Part shown: in pieces, positions 26,507 to 35,086 of the stretch
How the letters are laid out: each line of letters begins with the position of its first letter
Position numbering within the stretch: position 1 is the stretch's first letter
Notes under the pieces: generated by a model
The model's input: the letters and a program-made list of their open reading frames with translations, nothing else
Told to the model about the DNA's origin: nothing
Databases searched by the model: none
Position numbers and translations under genes: made by a program
Source of the DNA: CAVQZC01 sp963718315
GTDB lineage: Bacteria; Actinomycetota; Thermoleophilia; Gaiellales; JAICJC01
Direction: 5' to 3'
Assembly (NCBI GenBank): GCA_963718315.1
Contig: CAVQZC010000007.1
Coordinates: 1,000,118 to 1,064,117 of the forward strand
Length of the DNA: 64,000 nt

Positions 26507-27951
26507 TGCACCTCCCGGGTCACGGGTCGTGTCTGCATGCCGTCGCAGGGGCCGAAGACGGCGGAGTAGCGGCCGGCGTCGCCACCGGCGCACACGATCA
26601 GGATCCGCTCCGGGCTCGTCCACTTGTGCACTGTTCCCTCGTCCGGCGCGGTCCACACCTCTGGCGTTGTCTCGCCGTGGCGGAGCTCGGCGACCGGACG
26701 CACCGCAGTGTCGAACAGGAACTGCGCCAGCCGCCGCCGGTCCCAGCCCGCCTCGCCGAACAGGTCGGCGTGCTCGGGGCACACCACAAACAGGCTGTAA
26801 TCGTCCATCGGCCACCAGAACGGGCTCCAGGTCGCCTCGGCCGCGCGCGCCAGCACCAGCGCCAGCTCCTCGGGCGTGCGGCTGCGGTGATCGGACACCG
26901 ACAGCGGCGCATCGCACGCCACGACCGTGACGGTCGAGCTATCGGCCGGGAATCCGAGCTCGGTATGGAAGGGCGGCCACGGGCTGGCCTCCTCGTTCTC
27001 GGCGATGCAGAGCCCGACCTTGCCGGGATGGCCGAGCGTCGAGCGGTCGAGCCCTCCCGGAGCGGCGCCGCCCGTCAGGCTGAGCACCAGCCGCAGCGCC
27101 CGGCCGATGGTGGCGTTGGCCCGGAAGCCGGGGCCCAGCGCGCCCATCCCGCTGTTCAGCCCGACCCGGTCGCGGGCGGGGCCGTTGACGATCACGACCG
27201 GCGCCGCGGGCTGGGTCGTGACACCGATGCCGTGGGCGTTGAACGAGGGCTCGAGAACAGCCTCGACTGCCGCCACCACGAGCGGGAAGTAGTCCGGCCG
27301 GCAACCCGCCAGAACGGCACACGCGGCGACCCGTTCCAACGTTGCCTCGCCATGCACCGGCGGCACCGTGCCCAGTGAGCGGCTCGGGTCACGGCCGCCC
27401 AGCATCGCCTCCACCCTGTCCGGGGTCGGCGGCACGACCGGCAGGCCGTCGCTGAAACCGCGCTCGAACATGTCCTCCGGCTCGTCCAGGCCGCCGCCAT
27501 ACTCGAGCTCGACGGTGCGGGAGCCGCACCCCGGCTTCTGCGCGGGCGGCTCGTCCGGCAGGGAGACTCCGACCAGCGGCTCGAGCGCAAGACGGTCCCA
27601 CCCCTCCACCACGCCGGCGACCGATCCGTCGGGCTCGACCCGGACGGCCGTGGGTACGGTTCGCACCTGGTAGAGCCGCGACACCTGGTGCGGCGCGACG
27701 TCGGCCAGCACCGGGCCGGTCACACCGGCGCGCCGGGCCAGCCGGGCGGCGTCCGGCACCGTCTCCTGCGCGACCACCACGATCCGCTCCCCGCCCGCCG
27801 GCGCCAGCCGCCGCAGGGCGAGCAGCGTGGTCGGGCAGTCGGCGTGGGCGAACACCAGGACGACCGGTCCGTCGTGCAGGAACTCCTGCAGGTCAGCTTC
27901 CGCTTCCGTATCGATCCGCGGCAGCGAGAAGGGAGGAGCCGGGCCGTCCAT
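26494..27951 (-). CDS. Thioredoxin-like domain fused to a UGSC-associated domain
   Basis: This 485-residue protein has two parts. Residues 1-145 look like a thioredoxin fold: VVLVFAHADCPTT places a single Cys39 in a CPTT active-site motif, followed by RTVPTAVRVEPDGSV with the cis-proline region. Residues 160-480 form a long domain I know only as a neighbour of UGSC proteins, with FSDGLPVVPPTPDRVEAML, AGCRPDYFPLV and GVTTQPAAPVVIVNGP. Its stop overlaps the UGSC start by 13 bp, so it is cotranslated and probably the redox partner. The gene starts at the ATG at 27951. It is unclear whether the CPTT position is a Sec site in relatives. Confidence 0.78.
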   Translation of the reverse strand: MDGPAPPFSLPRIDTEAEADLQEFLHDGPVVLVFAHADCPTTLLALRRLAPAGGERIVVVAQETVPDAARLARRAGVTGPVLADVAPHQVSRLYQVRTVPTAVRVEPDGSVAGVVEGWDRLALEPLVGVSLPDEPPAQKPGCGSRTVELEYGGGLDEPEDMFERGFSDGLPVVPPTPDRVEAMLGGRDPSRSLGTVPPVHGEATLERVAACAVLAGCRPDYFPLVVAAVEAVLEPSFNAHGIGVTTQPAAPVVIVNGPARDRVGLNSGMGALGPGFRANATIGRALRLVLSLTGGAAPGGLDRSTLGHPGKVGLCIAENEEASPWPPFHTELGFPADSSTVTVVACDAPLSVSDHRSRTPEELALVLARAAEATWSPFWWPMDDYSLFVVCPEHADLFGEAGWDRRRLAQFLFDTAVRPVAELRHGETTPEVWTAPDEGTVHKWTSPERILIVCAGGDAGRYSAVFGPCDGMQTRPVTREVQWTT

Positions 27952-28105
27952 CTGCCGAAAGCTAGTACGTCAAATCGGGGAGGGCCGTACGTCAACGTCC
28001 CGGCGCCGATCACTTGGCCCAGGGATGAGGGGCGAAGGCGGTACGGCCGATCACCCATCCAACTGGCGCCGCCCGCTCCATGGGCGGCTTGCCGCAGGGA
28101 TCAGC

Positions 28106-28134
28106 GGCGCGGAGCTCCGGGGGGACTCCGCGCC
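28106..28134 (-). terminator. Hairpin downstream of the glycosyltransferase gene
   Basis: GGCGCGGAG (28106-28114) pairs with CTCCGCGCC (28126-28134), a perfect 9-bp stem with an 11-nt G-rich loop. It lies 21 bp past the stop of the minus-strand glycosyltransferase gene. There is no clear T-run, as is common in high-GC actinobacteria. The rest of 27952-28154 holds a duplicated TACGTCAA motif and no gene. Confidence 0.6.
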
Positions 28135-28154
28135 GCATCCCGGGCGGCCCTGCG

Positions 28155-29180
28155 TCACATTCCTCGCAGGCGCTCGTATGCGGACACGTAGTCGTCGACC
28201 ATGCGCTCGGCCGAGAAGCGCTCCACCGCGCTCGCGCGCACCTCGGGCGGGTCGAGCCCCAGTACCGCCGGCAGCGCCGCCACCATCTCGGCGGGCGTAT
28301 CGACGATGACGCCGCTGCGGCCCGGCTCGATCACCTCCGGCACGGCGCCGTTGCGGGTCGCCAGAACCGGGGTGCCGCAGACCATCGACTCCACCATCAC
28401 CAGGCCGAACGGCTCCGGCCATTGGATCGGGAAGACCGTGGCGGCCGCCCGCTGGAGCAGCTCGACCTTCTCGTCGTGGCTGACCTCGCCGAGGTACTCG
28501 ATGTTGCCGCCCAGGTACGGTCGCACCTCCGCCTCGAAGTGGGCGCGCTCGGCGACGTCATGCATCTTGCCGGCGAGCTTCATCGGCATGCCCGACCGGC
28601 GGGCGAGCTCCACCGCATGGTGGGCGCCCTTGTCGGGCGACATGCGGCCGAGGAACAGCAGGTATCCGTCGTTGCCCGGGTCGTACTCGTAGGCGTCGAT
28701 AGCGATCGCGTTGTGGCAGGTTGCCAGCCAGTTGAGGTCGGGAAGCGGCTGGCGCTGGCTGTCTGACACCGAGATCAGGCCGACCCGCGGGCTGACCCGG
28801 CTGATCAGCGAGTACACCTCGCCGGGCTCGCCGGTCAGCGGTCCGTGCACCGTGTGGCAGACCGGGGTTGAGACCGCCGCCCCAAGAGCGCAGCCGAGCG
28901 GGCCCGAGTGGTCGTTGATGACGTCGAAGTCCGCGGCCAAGTCGTAGCAGGTGAGGGCGTGATGCAGATCGGGCATCGACAGCCCGATCCGCTGGCTGGG
29001 CGGCTCGTCGTAGCTCGTCACCAGGTGCGCCTTGGTCTGCGAGTCGCCGGCGGCGAACAGCGTCACGTCGTGGCCCCGGTCGACCAGGCCGTCGGCGAGG
29101 ATCGCCACCACCCATTCGATGCCGCCGTATCGCACCGGAGGCACAGCGAACCAGGCCGGGGCGAGGATGGCGATGCGCAC
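28155..29180 (-). CDS. Glycosyltransferase family 4 protein
   Basis: This 341-residue protein has the GT-B fold of family 4. It begins MRIAILAPAWFAVPPVRYGG with the glycine-rich acceptor loop and ends with the donor-site segment PEPFGLVMVESMVCGTPV, including the conserved EX7E pair. The domain boundary LLFLGRMSPDKGAHHAVELA is typical of sugar-nucleotide transferases. It stands alone, with no neighbouring glycan-synthesis genes, so its acceptor is unknown. A hairpin follows its stop. The start ATG is at 29180. Confidence 0.9.
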   Translation of the reverse strand: MRIAILAPAWFAVPPVRYGGIEWVVAILADGLVDRGHDVTLFAAGDSQTKAHLVTSYDEPPSQRIGLSMPDLHHALTCYDLAADFDVINDHSGPLGCALGAAVSTPVCHTVHGPLTGEPGEVYSLISRVSPRVGLISVSDSQRQPLPDLNWLATCHNAIAIDAYEYDPGNDGYLLFLGRMSPDKGAHHAVELARRSGMPMKLAGKMHDVAERAHFEAEVRPYLGGNIEYLGEVSHDEKVELLQRAAATVFPIQWPEPFGLVMVESMVCGTPVLATRNGAVPEVIEPGRSGVIVDTPAEMVAALPAVLGLDPPEVRASAVERFSAERMVDDYVSAYERLRGM

Positions 29181-29236
29181 GACCTCAGCCTAACGCGAGG
29201 TGGGGAGATCCGCGGGATTCCGTCGGGCGGCGCGCG

Positions 29237-29572
29237 CTACGAGGAGGTCATCAGAGGCTTGAGCTGCGAGTCCTGGTCGCAGCGCTTGGCCCCGTCCTTG
29301 AGGGTGAGGCCGCCGGTGAAGGCGTCGAGCGCGCTGATGTGTGCGACCCAGCAGGTCGGCGTCGTGACGCTCCCGCCAGACGCGACGCACCACCAGACGG
29401 CGCCGTTGGAGTCCTTCTTGACGCACGTCGTCTGTGAGGAGCCGACCTTCTTCGTCACCTTGCCCTCGAGCGAGGAGGTGCTGATCCGCTGATGCCCTGT
29501 GACTACCCAGTAGCCGCCAAGCGCAGCAAGTACTGCGACGACGGCGACGATGGCGATAGCGATCTTCATCAT
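29237..29572 (-). CDS. Small membrane-anchored hypothetical protein
   Basis: This 111-residue protein starts MMKIAIAIVAVVAVLAALGGYW, an uncleaved or cleavable hydrophobic N-terminus, followed by an exported part with four cysteines (TTCVKK, WWCVAS, TTPTCW, KRCDQD) that may form two disulfides. I do not recognise a family. AAATGATGAAGATC allows starts one codon apart. It is followed by the glycosyltransferase gene about 56 bp downstream in the same direction. Confidence 0.65.
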   Translation of the reverse strand: MMKIAIAIVAVVAVLAALGGYWVVTGHQRISTSSLEGKVTKKVGSSQTTCVKKDSNGAVWWCVASGGSVTTPTCWVAHISALDAFTGGLTLKDGAKRCDQDSQLKPLMTSS

Positions 29573-29853
29573 TTCAGCCTACGGGATCCTTACATATCGT
29601 CAAGATGGTGAGCCGGGCAGGTATCCGCGGTGCCGGTCCAAGAACTAAGGCGGGGCGGCCCGCCCCACCGCCGGCCGCCCCGCACAACTCCGTCGACCGC
29701 GCGCTACGCGCAGATCTCCGGACCGTGAACTCAGAATGGCGGTTCTGCGACCGCTTTGGATCACCCCCACGGGCATGCTTCTGGCACCCAGCCGAGTGAG
29801 CTCTTTCCACCCTGTTTGCGCCTCGGAATCGGGGCTCGCGGCCGGCCCGGCCT
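29573..29853. other. Intergenic stretch without a convincing gene
   Basis: These 281 bp contain only short frames with no ribosome site or recognisable protein. A G+C-rich near-palindrome (about 29650-29690, GGGGCGG against CCGCCCC) may contribute to termination. I see nothing else in it. Confidence 0.5.
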
Positions 29854-30333
29854 CTACAGCTGCAGCTCGAGGAAGCTCGCGCCCGTCACCGGGTTGTGGA
29901 CGTAGGGCTCGATCGGCTCGAAGCCGGCCGACCGGTACAGGGCGAGCGCAGCGTCCATGCCCGGCACGGTGTCGAGCCGCATCCGCCGGTAGCCGATCAC
30001 CCGTGCCTCCTCCAGCAGCCGCGCCAGCAGGGCGCGCCCGGCGCCGGCACCGCGCGCGGGAGGGCGGACGTAGAGGCGCTTCAGCTCACACACCCCATCC
30101 TCGGATAACGGGCGCAGAGCGCCGCACCCGGCGTCCGCCCCGCCGACCCTGACCAGGAGCAGCCGGCCCGCCGGCGGCGAGTAGGCGCCCGGAAGCTCCG
30201 CCAGCTCCTCCTCGAACCCCTGGAAGCCGAGGTCGAACTCGAGGGAGGCCGCGTACTCGCGAAACAGCTCCCGCACCGCCTCGACCTCGCCAGCCCACCG
30301 TGCACCGACAATTTCCGGACGTTCGGCTACCAT
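29854..30333 (-). CDS. GNAT-family N-acetyltransferase
   Basis: This 159-residue GNAT protein has the acetyl-CoA binding loop RPPARGAGAGRALLARLLEEA after CELKRLYV, and the terminal strand ALALYRSAGFEPIEPY typical of the family. The full-length single domain is intact with a start ATG at 30333. Substrate is unknown; similar proteins acetylate small amines or act on amino-acid derivatives. It stands alone on the minus strand, divergent from the NlpC/P60 gene. Confidence 0.88.
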   Translation of the reverse strand: MVAERPEIVGARWAGEVEAVRELFREYAASLEFDLGFQGFEEELAELPGAYSPPAGRLLLVRVGGADAGCGALRPLSEDGVCELKRLYVRPPARGAGAGRALLARLLEEARVIGYRRMRLDTVPGMDAALALYRSAGFEPIEPYVHNPVTGASFLELQL

Positions 30334-30422
30334 CGAGCCACACTAGAACGTTTCCGACTGGGGGGTCGGCATCGGTACACCACTTTGTCACCGCCCCTTA
30401 GCCGAACGGACGGGGTTCTCCA

Positions 30423-30451
30423 TTGACTTTGTGCACTTCCCTCGGAATACT
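30423..30451 (+). promoter_or_regulatory. Sigma-70-type promoter with leaderless geometry
   Basis: TTGACT at 30423-30428 and AATACT at 30446-30451 are separated by exactly 17 bp. The expected start site, 7-9 nt downstream, coincides with the GTG start codon at 30460 of the NlpC/P60 gene, and no ribosome-binding sequence precedes that codon. The transcript is probably leaderless, a common mode in actinobacteria. Confidence 0.6.
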
Positions 30452-30459
30452 GCTCCCTC

Positions 30460-31924
30460 GTGGGATGTAGGCTCGGTAGCCGGCTCGTCGCCGCGTCGCT
30501 GGCGACGATAGCCGTCGTCGTCGTGGGCGCCTCGTCAGCGACCGCCGACACCGCGGCTCCGAGCCGGGCGATCATGCTTCAGGTGATCGAGCCCGGCGCT
30601 TCGACGGTGGTCGAGGGTGAGATCAGCTCGGGATCGACCGGCGGCGGCGGCCTGCAGGTACCCGCAGACGGCTCGGCGCTGACGACCGGCTCGTGGAGCG
30701 AGTCGGTGCGCCCGGGGTCTGCAGAGGCGTCGGGCGGGGCGGGCAGCCTGCTGGGCGGCGCCGTCACCTATTCCTCCCTGCACGCGGCAGCCGCCACCAG
30801 CGGCGGCGCCCAGACCAGCGCCTACGTCGGCGGCCTGACGCTGTTCGGGCAGGCAGTCGGAGGCGGCGCGGGCGACAGCTACCCCCTGTCGAACTGGGGC
30901 TCGCTGACCGTCGGCGCCGGCGTCCCGCTGAGCAGCGGAGAGGCAGGCGTTGCGGCGCTGGTTGTCAACGTGACCCAGGCGTACAACGGCGTGCCGGCCG
31001 GCTCGGTGATCGTGATCGGATCGGTGACCGCGTCGCCGCCGCCCACTACCGGCGGTGGAAAACCGCCTCCCCACCACCACAAGCCGCCGGCCGGGGGCAG
31101 CGGATCGAGCGGTGGCTCCGGGTCGAGCGGCGGGTCGGGGTCGAGCGGCGGCTCCAGCTCCTCCACCGGCGGCAGCGGCAACGCCTGGACGGTCAGCCAC
31201 CACTCCAAGCGCCACCACCGGTTGCACGGCAAACCGGCGAAGCACCGCAAGCTGTCCACCCATCCGCGGACGCTTCCCCGCCAGGCTCGCGCCCGGGTCG
31301 TCGCCTGGGCCGCCTCGCAGATCGGCTGGCCCTACGTGTGGGGCGGCGAGAGCGAGCGCGAGGGCGGGTTCGACTGCTCGGGGCTGGTCGACTTCTCCTA
31401 TGCCAAGGCAGGGTTCCGGCTGCCCGGCCGCCCCACCGCCGAGGTGCTGTGGCAGATGTCGCAGCCGATCGCGCCCAAGCAGCTGCTGCCCGGCGATCTC
31501 GTATTCCTGCTCGACAACACTGGCTATGCCTACCACGTCGCGATGTACGCCGGCAACGACATGGTGATCGTCGCGTCGCACACGGGCGCCCCGGTCGCCC
31601 GCGAGCCGTTCGTCCCCGGCCAGTGGCAGGCATACGGCCGGCTCTGGACGCACGGCAAGCTCAGCCTCGACGAGCATCCTCACCCGTCTCCGAAGGCAGT
31701 GGCCGAGGCCCGGGCGCTGGCCCGTCCCGCAGCCACACCCGGGACACACCCCGACTGCAATCCCGATCTCGGCGTTCGGCCTTGCGGTGTTCGCCGAGCG
31801 GATGCAGCTGCCGGCCCGCGATCCGAAGCCGCGCCGGCCCCGTCCGCCGGCCACGCCCCCGGTCGTCGAGCCCAACCGGCCGGCCGTGCTGCCGCCCCGC
31901 GTGCAGCACATCGGCGGCCCGTAG
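30460..31924 (+). CDS. Secreted NlpC/P60 peptidoglycan endopeptidase (frameshift near C-terminus)
   Basis: This exported protein has a signal peptide (MGCRLGSRLVAASLATIAVVVV, cleavage near TADTA), a Ser/Gly/Ala-rich region, a low-complexity GSSGGS linker (around residues 205-235) and a NlpC/P60 catalytic domain. The catalytic Cys is in FDCSGLVDF and the His in YAYHVAMYAG. The frame shifts at about 31748: deleting one base after PAATPG restores TPTAIPISAFGLAVFAER and ends at the TAG at 31924, total 487 residues; unshifted, it runs into the tRNA-Arg gene. The enzyme would cleave cell-wall stem peptides. The GTG start sits at the predicted transcription start. Confidence 0.85.
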
Positions 31925-32093
31925 GCAGGTCTCGGGCAGTTCGTAGGCGCTTCTTAGACAACGCCCAGGCACAGCCACCATCTCCTTCGGCCCGATTCCT
32001 GACCACAACTGGGGGCTGGGTCGTTCTGACCCGGCCCTCGGGCGTTCGGCGGCGGATGGGGCGACCCCGCGTGCCTTTAGGATGCAGGCACCC

Positions 32094-32166
32094 GGGGGCG
32101 TAGCTCAGTGGATAGAGCAGGAGCCTTCTAAGCTCAAGGTCGCAGGTTCGATCCCTGCCGCCCCCG
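32094..32166 (+). tRNA. tRNA-Arg (TCT)
   Basis: The acceptor stem GGGGGCG (32094-32100) pairs with CGCCCCC (32159-32165) followed by discriminator G. The D arm AGCTCAGTGGATAGAGCA and T arm GCAGGTTCGATCCCTGC are canonical. The seven-base anticodon loop CTTCTAA carries TCT, reading AGA. The 73-nt gene does not encode CCA. Confidence 0.95.
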
Positions 32167-32321
32167 TCTCCATCTCCCGTGGCTAGACTCGCGACCATGG
32201 CGTATCCGGCGTAGTTGATCCGACCCCGCGCTCTTCGGAGCTGCCAGGAAGTCCAGACAGGCGCGCAGCAGACGCTCTTGCGGCGCTGCCCGCGTCTCGA
32301 TCAACTCGTTAGGAGAGAGCA

Positions 32322-32897
32322 ATGGTTGGTGAAGCACGACTGGAGCGTGTCGCTTCGGGCCTCGCCCCCACGACGCCGGGATGGTTCGTGGTCAATACGG
32401 CCGAGGCCGCCTGGGTTACCAATGACGATTGGTGCGGCGGCGTCTGCATCTTCGAGTCGGATGACTTCGTCCTGCGCGGCCGGCCGGATCTGACGGAGTA
32501 CATCAAGCCGCACGCCGGTTTCACGATCCGGGTGGTACCGCCGGGTCGCCCGTCCGACCTGTACCACGCCGAATCGGTGCAGGAGGACTTCCTGATCATC
32601 AGCGGCGAGTGCACCCTGATCGTCGAGGACGAGGAACGCCATCTGCGCACATGGGACTTCGTGCATTGCCCGCCGATGACCGCACACACCTTTGTCGCAA
32701 CTGACGACGGTCCCTGTGTGATCCTCGCGACCGGCAACCGGCGCGGCGATCTGGAGCGCATCTACCCGCGCTCCGAGGTCGCTCTCCGCCGGGGCGCCGG
32801 ATCAGACGTGACGACGGCTGACCCCGAGCGTCGTGGGCGATGGGAGGTTCGGCGCCCGCAGAATTGGGACGGGCTTCCCTGGACAGACCTCCCGTAG
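32322..32897 (+). CDS. Cupin-domain protein
   Basis: This 191-residue protein has a single cupin beta barrel. The metal-binding or core segment is DLYHAESVQEDFLIISGECTL followed by HLRTWDFVHCPPMTAHTF, matching the cupin motifs 1 and 2 with His and Glu ligands. The start ATG at 32322 follows TTAGGAGAGAGCA. It stands alone behind tRNA-Arg. Many such proteins are small dioxygenase-like or ligand-binding regulators; activity is not predictable. The 155 bp before it contain no other gene. Confidence 0.85.
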   Translation: MVGEARLERVASGLAPTTPGWFVVNTAEAAWVTNDDWCGGVCIFESDDFVLRGRPDLTEYIKPHAGFTIRVVPPGRPSDLYHAESVQEDFLIISGECTLIVEDEERHLRTWDFVHCPPMTAHTFVATDDGPCVILATGNRRGDLERIYPRSEVALRRGAGSDVTTADPERRGRWEVRRPQNWDGLPWTDLP

Positions 32898-32916
32898 ACG
32901 ACGAGTCTGAGCTGAC

Positions 32917-33924
32917 TCAGGACGACGCCGGGCGCGTCAGCGACACCCGCAGGATACTGCCGTGCGAGGCATTCTCGGCCAGCCACAGCGCGCGGCCGGT
33001 GGCGAAGCCCTCGACCGGCGTGACGTGCCGCGGGAGTGGAATCGCGCTCATCACGCGTCCCGTCTGCGGGTTGACCTGGTAGAGAACGTTCCGCGGCGCC
33101 CGATTGACGACGACCCATAGCCGATGTGCGGCGACGAGCTCGAGACCCGCCGTGCCGTGGCCGAGCCTGATCGGCCGGCCACCGAGACCGCCGGCAGGTG
33201 TCAGAGGCTGCACCTGGGCGATCCGGTGCTTCCCGGCTCCAACCGCCTGGGCCACCCAGACCCTGCCCTCGAGCACCACGGGTTGCCCGTTCGCCGCCAC
33301 GAAGGTCGCGCTGGACGCCCCGGCCGGATGAGGGATCGCAACCCTGGCGGGAGCCGAGCTGCCGGGGTTTCGCTCGAACAGCCGCCGGCCGTCGGTCGTC
33401 CACGCCCTGTCGAAGCCGACCGCACCAGACAGCGAGAGCAACAGCGGCCGCGGAACGGACGAGAGCGGGATGTGAACGAGCGTCCGGCCGTCGACCCGTG
33501 CCAGCCCGATGGCGGTGCGCACGTAGACGCCCGTACGGCTGGTCGCCAGCCCGGTCACGGCCCCGTTCGCATGCCTCAGAGCAATCGAATGCCCGACCGG
33601 CTTCAGCGCGTGCGCCGAATAGCTCGCGAGGACAGGCCCGTGCTTCCCGTCGGACTGCAGCACCCACAACGTGCCCCCGTGCACCGTCACGAACCGCGCG
33701 TCGGCAAGCGTCCCCGTCGCCGCGATCTGCATCCGCAGCGGCTTCAGGTGGACGACCGGCGGGGTCGGCCGGACCCGTGTCGCCGAACGGCCGGGCAGCT
33801 TGTCGTGGATCACAGGCCAGGCGGCTGCCACTACCCCGGCACCCGCGGCCAGCAACAGCAAGACGGATGCCCACCTGACCAGGCGGCTGCCGCGCGACTG
33901 GTGGGTCTGTGCATGCTCTGCCAT
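32917..33924 (-). CDS. Membrane-anchored beta-propeller-like protein
   Basis: This 335-residue protein has a basic N-terminus, a membrane helix (VRWASVLLLLAAGAGVVAAAW) and an exported region with recurring propeller-like strands, for example GGTLWVLQSD, GVYVRTAIGLARV and ARAWTTDGRRLFER-type segments. It resembles PQQ/NHL-like propellers without clear catalytic residues. The ATG at 33924 (MAEHAQTHQ) follows AGAAGG; a longer start at 33960 lacks a ribosome site. It is convergent with the cupin gene (stops 20 bp apart). Function unknown. Confidence 0.72.
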   Translation of the reverse strand: MAEHAQTHQSRGSRLVRWASVLLLLAAGAGVVAAAWPVIHDKLPGRSATRVRPTPPVVHLKPLRMQIAATGTLADARFVTVHGGTLWVLQSDGKHGPVLASYSAHALKPVGHSIALRHANGAVTGLATSRTGVYVRTAIGLARVDGRTLVHIPLSSVPRPLLLSLSGAVGFDRAWTTDGRRLFERNPGSSAPARVAIPHPAGASSATFVAANGQPVVLEGRVWVAQAVGAGKHRIAQVQPLTPAGGLGGRPIRLGHGTAGLELVAAHRLWVVVNRAPRNVLYQVNPQTGRVMSAIPLPRHVTPVEGFATGRALWLAENASHGSILRVSLTRPASS

Positions 33925-34012
33925 CGGTGCCTTCTCGCCTCCCCGCTGCTGACACGTCAAGTATCACAGCGAAACCCGGCGGCGAACAGACCCAAAGGTA
34001 ACGATTTGCAGG

Positions 34013-34165
34013 CTAATTCCGAAGGCTGCCCCGCGCTGGTGCCGCGCCGGGGTTCCTGATCAGGTTCTTCGAGGTCGCAGCGCCACCCGGCGCGGCCAGC
34101 GCGCCGGCAAGCGCACCAACCGCCAGCACCGCGATCCCAGCCTGAACCGCCTTCCGCCGTTTCAT
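34013..34165 (-). CDS. Short signal-peptide protein, probably a truncated gene
   Basis: This 50-residue product has a good signal peptide (MKRRKAVQAGIAVLAVG, cleavage after GGAAT) and then SKNLIRNPGAAPARGSLRN before a TAG. The segment after the signal looks like the first strand of a carbohydrate-binding-type domain (NLIVNPGAEAG in homologues) that stops abruptly. The ATG at 34165 follows AAGGGGGATCA. The mature part is too short to function as such, so this is either a degraded relict or frameshifted; I found no continuation in the other frames. Confidence 0.5.
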   Translation of the reverse strand: MKRRKAVQAGIAVLAVGALAGALAAPGGAATSKNLIRNPGAAPARGSLRN

Positions 34166-34252
34166 TGATCCCCCTTGCTTGTTTGGCGAATTCGCGAGAC
34201 TGTACCATTCGCAATTACTTCGCTCGCGGGCGAGGACACCAGGGGGTGCGAC

Positions 34253-35086
34253 ATGCGCTGGCTCCGGGTCGGCATCGGAATCGCCGTCGCTGCTGCGGTT
34301 GCCGCGGCGCTGCCCGCCGGCGCCACCGCATTTCACGACGCGCCGGCCGCGGCACAGCCGCCGGGCTACTTCCTCTCCGCCGACGATTCGGTTGACAACC
34401 CACCGGGGGGCCAGGGTCAGGCGTCGGTGTCATGCGCCCCCGGCGTTGTCTGGGGAGGCGGCGTCTCGAACCACGTCGATAGCCCGACTGGCGTCTCGAT
34501 CAGCATCACGAGCCCGACCGGCACGCTGGGCTGGATCGGGAGGGAGAACAACCCCACGGGGCAGGACACCGCCCTCGACGTCACCGGCATTTGTGCCGAC
34601 AAGCCGGCCGGCTACAAGATCGTCAAAGAGGCCGTGAACGCTCCTGTAGGCACCCAGCGCACCGCGACCGCCACATGCCCCGCCCCTACCGTCCTGCTCA
34701 GCGGCGGCGCGGACTCCGCCACCAGCTCTCCGCTCTCGCAGATCACGAGCGCCGCTCCGACGAGCTCCACCACCTTCACCGGGTACATCAGCAACGGCAG
34801 CTCCGCCGCGGTCAAGCTTCAGGTGTTCGCCATCTGCGCGAAGCAGCCGCGAGGCTGGGTCATGGAGACGAAGACGTTCCCCGCCACTCCCGGCCAGAGC
34901 CGTACGCCCCTCGACTGCCCGGCCAACACCGCCGTCCTGGGCGGAGGCGTCGCGCTCGCCAAGCACACGCCCAGTGTCTACATCGTCACCACCTCTCCGC
35001 TCGGGAGCGCCGGATGGGTGTCGGGGGTGACGAACGAGACGACCCACAACGTCAAGTCGACAATGTACGCGATCTGCGGTCGCTAG
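34253..35086 (+). CDS. Secreted hypothetical protein with three repeated motifs
   Basis: This 277-residue protein has a signal peptide (MRWLRVGIGIAVAAAVAAAL) and three internal repeats of a Cys-containing unit, each ending in CADKPAGY, CAKQPRGW or AICGR and containing VLLSGGADSA or VLGGGVALAK. The pattern VxGGGxx...SPTGTLGWIG is shared by all three. It resembles secreted actinobacterial proteins of unknown function. The ATG at 34253 is in frame with an earlier ATG at 34175 but the shorter form has the proper signal peptide. The gene converges with the SIMPL-domain gene and the stops overlap. Confidence 0.72.
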   Translation: MRWLRVGIGIAVAAAVAAALPAGATAFHDAPAAAQPPGYFLSADDSVDNPPGGQGQASVSCAPGVVWGGGVSNHVDSPTGVSISITSPTGTLGWIGRENNPTGQDTALDVTGICADKPAGYKIVKEAVNAPVGTQRTATATCPAPTVLLSGGADSATSSPLSQITSAAPTSSTTFTGYISNGSSAAVKLQVFAICAKQPRGWVMETKTFPATPGQSRTPLDCPANTAVLGGGVALAKHTPSVYIVTTSPLGSAGWVSGVTNETTHNVKSTMYAICGR

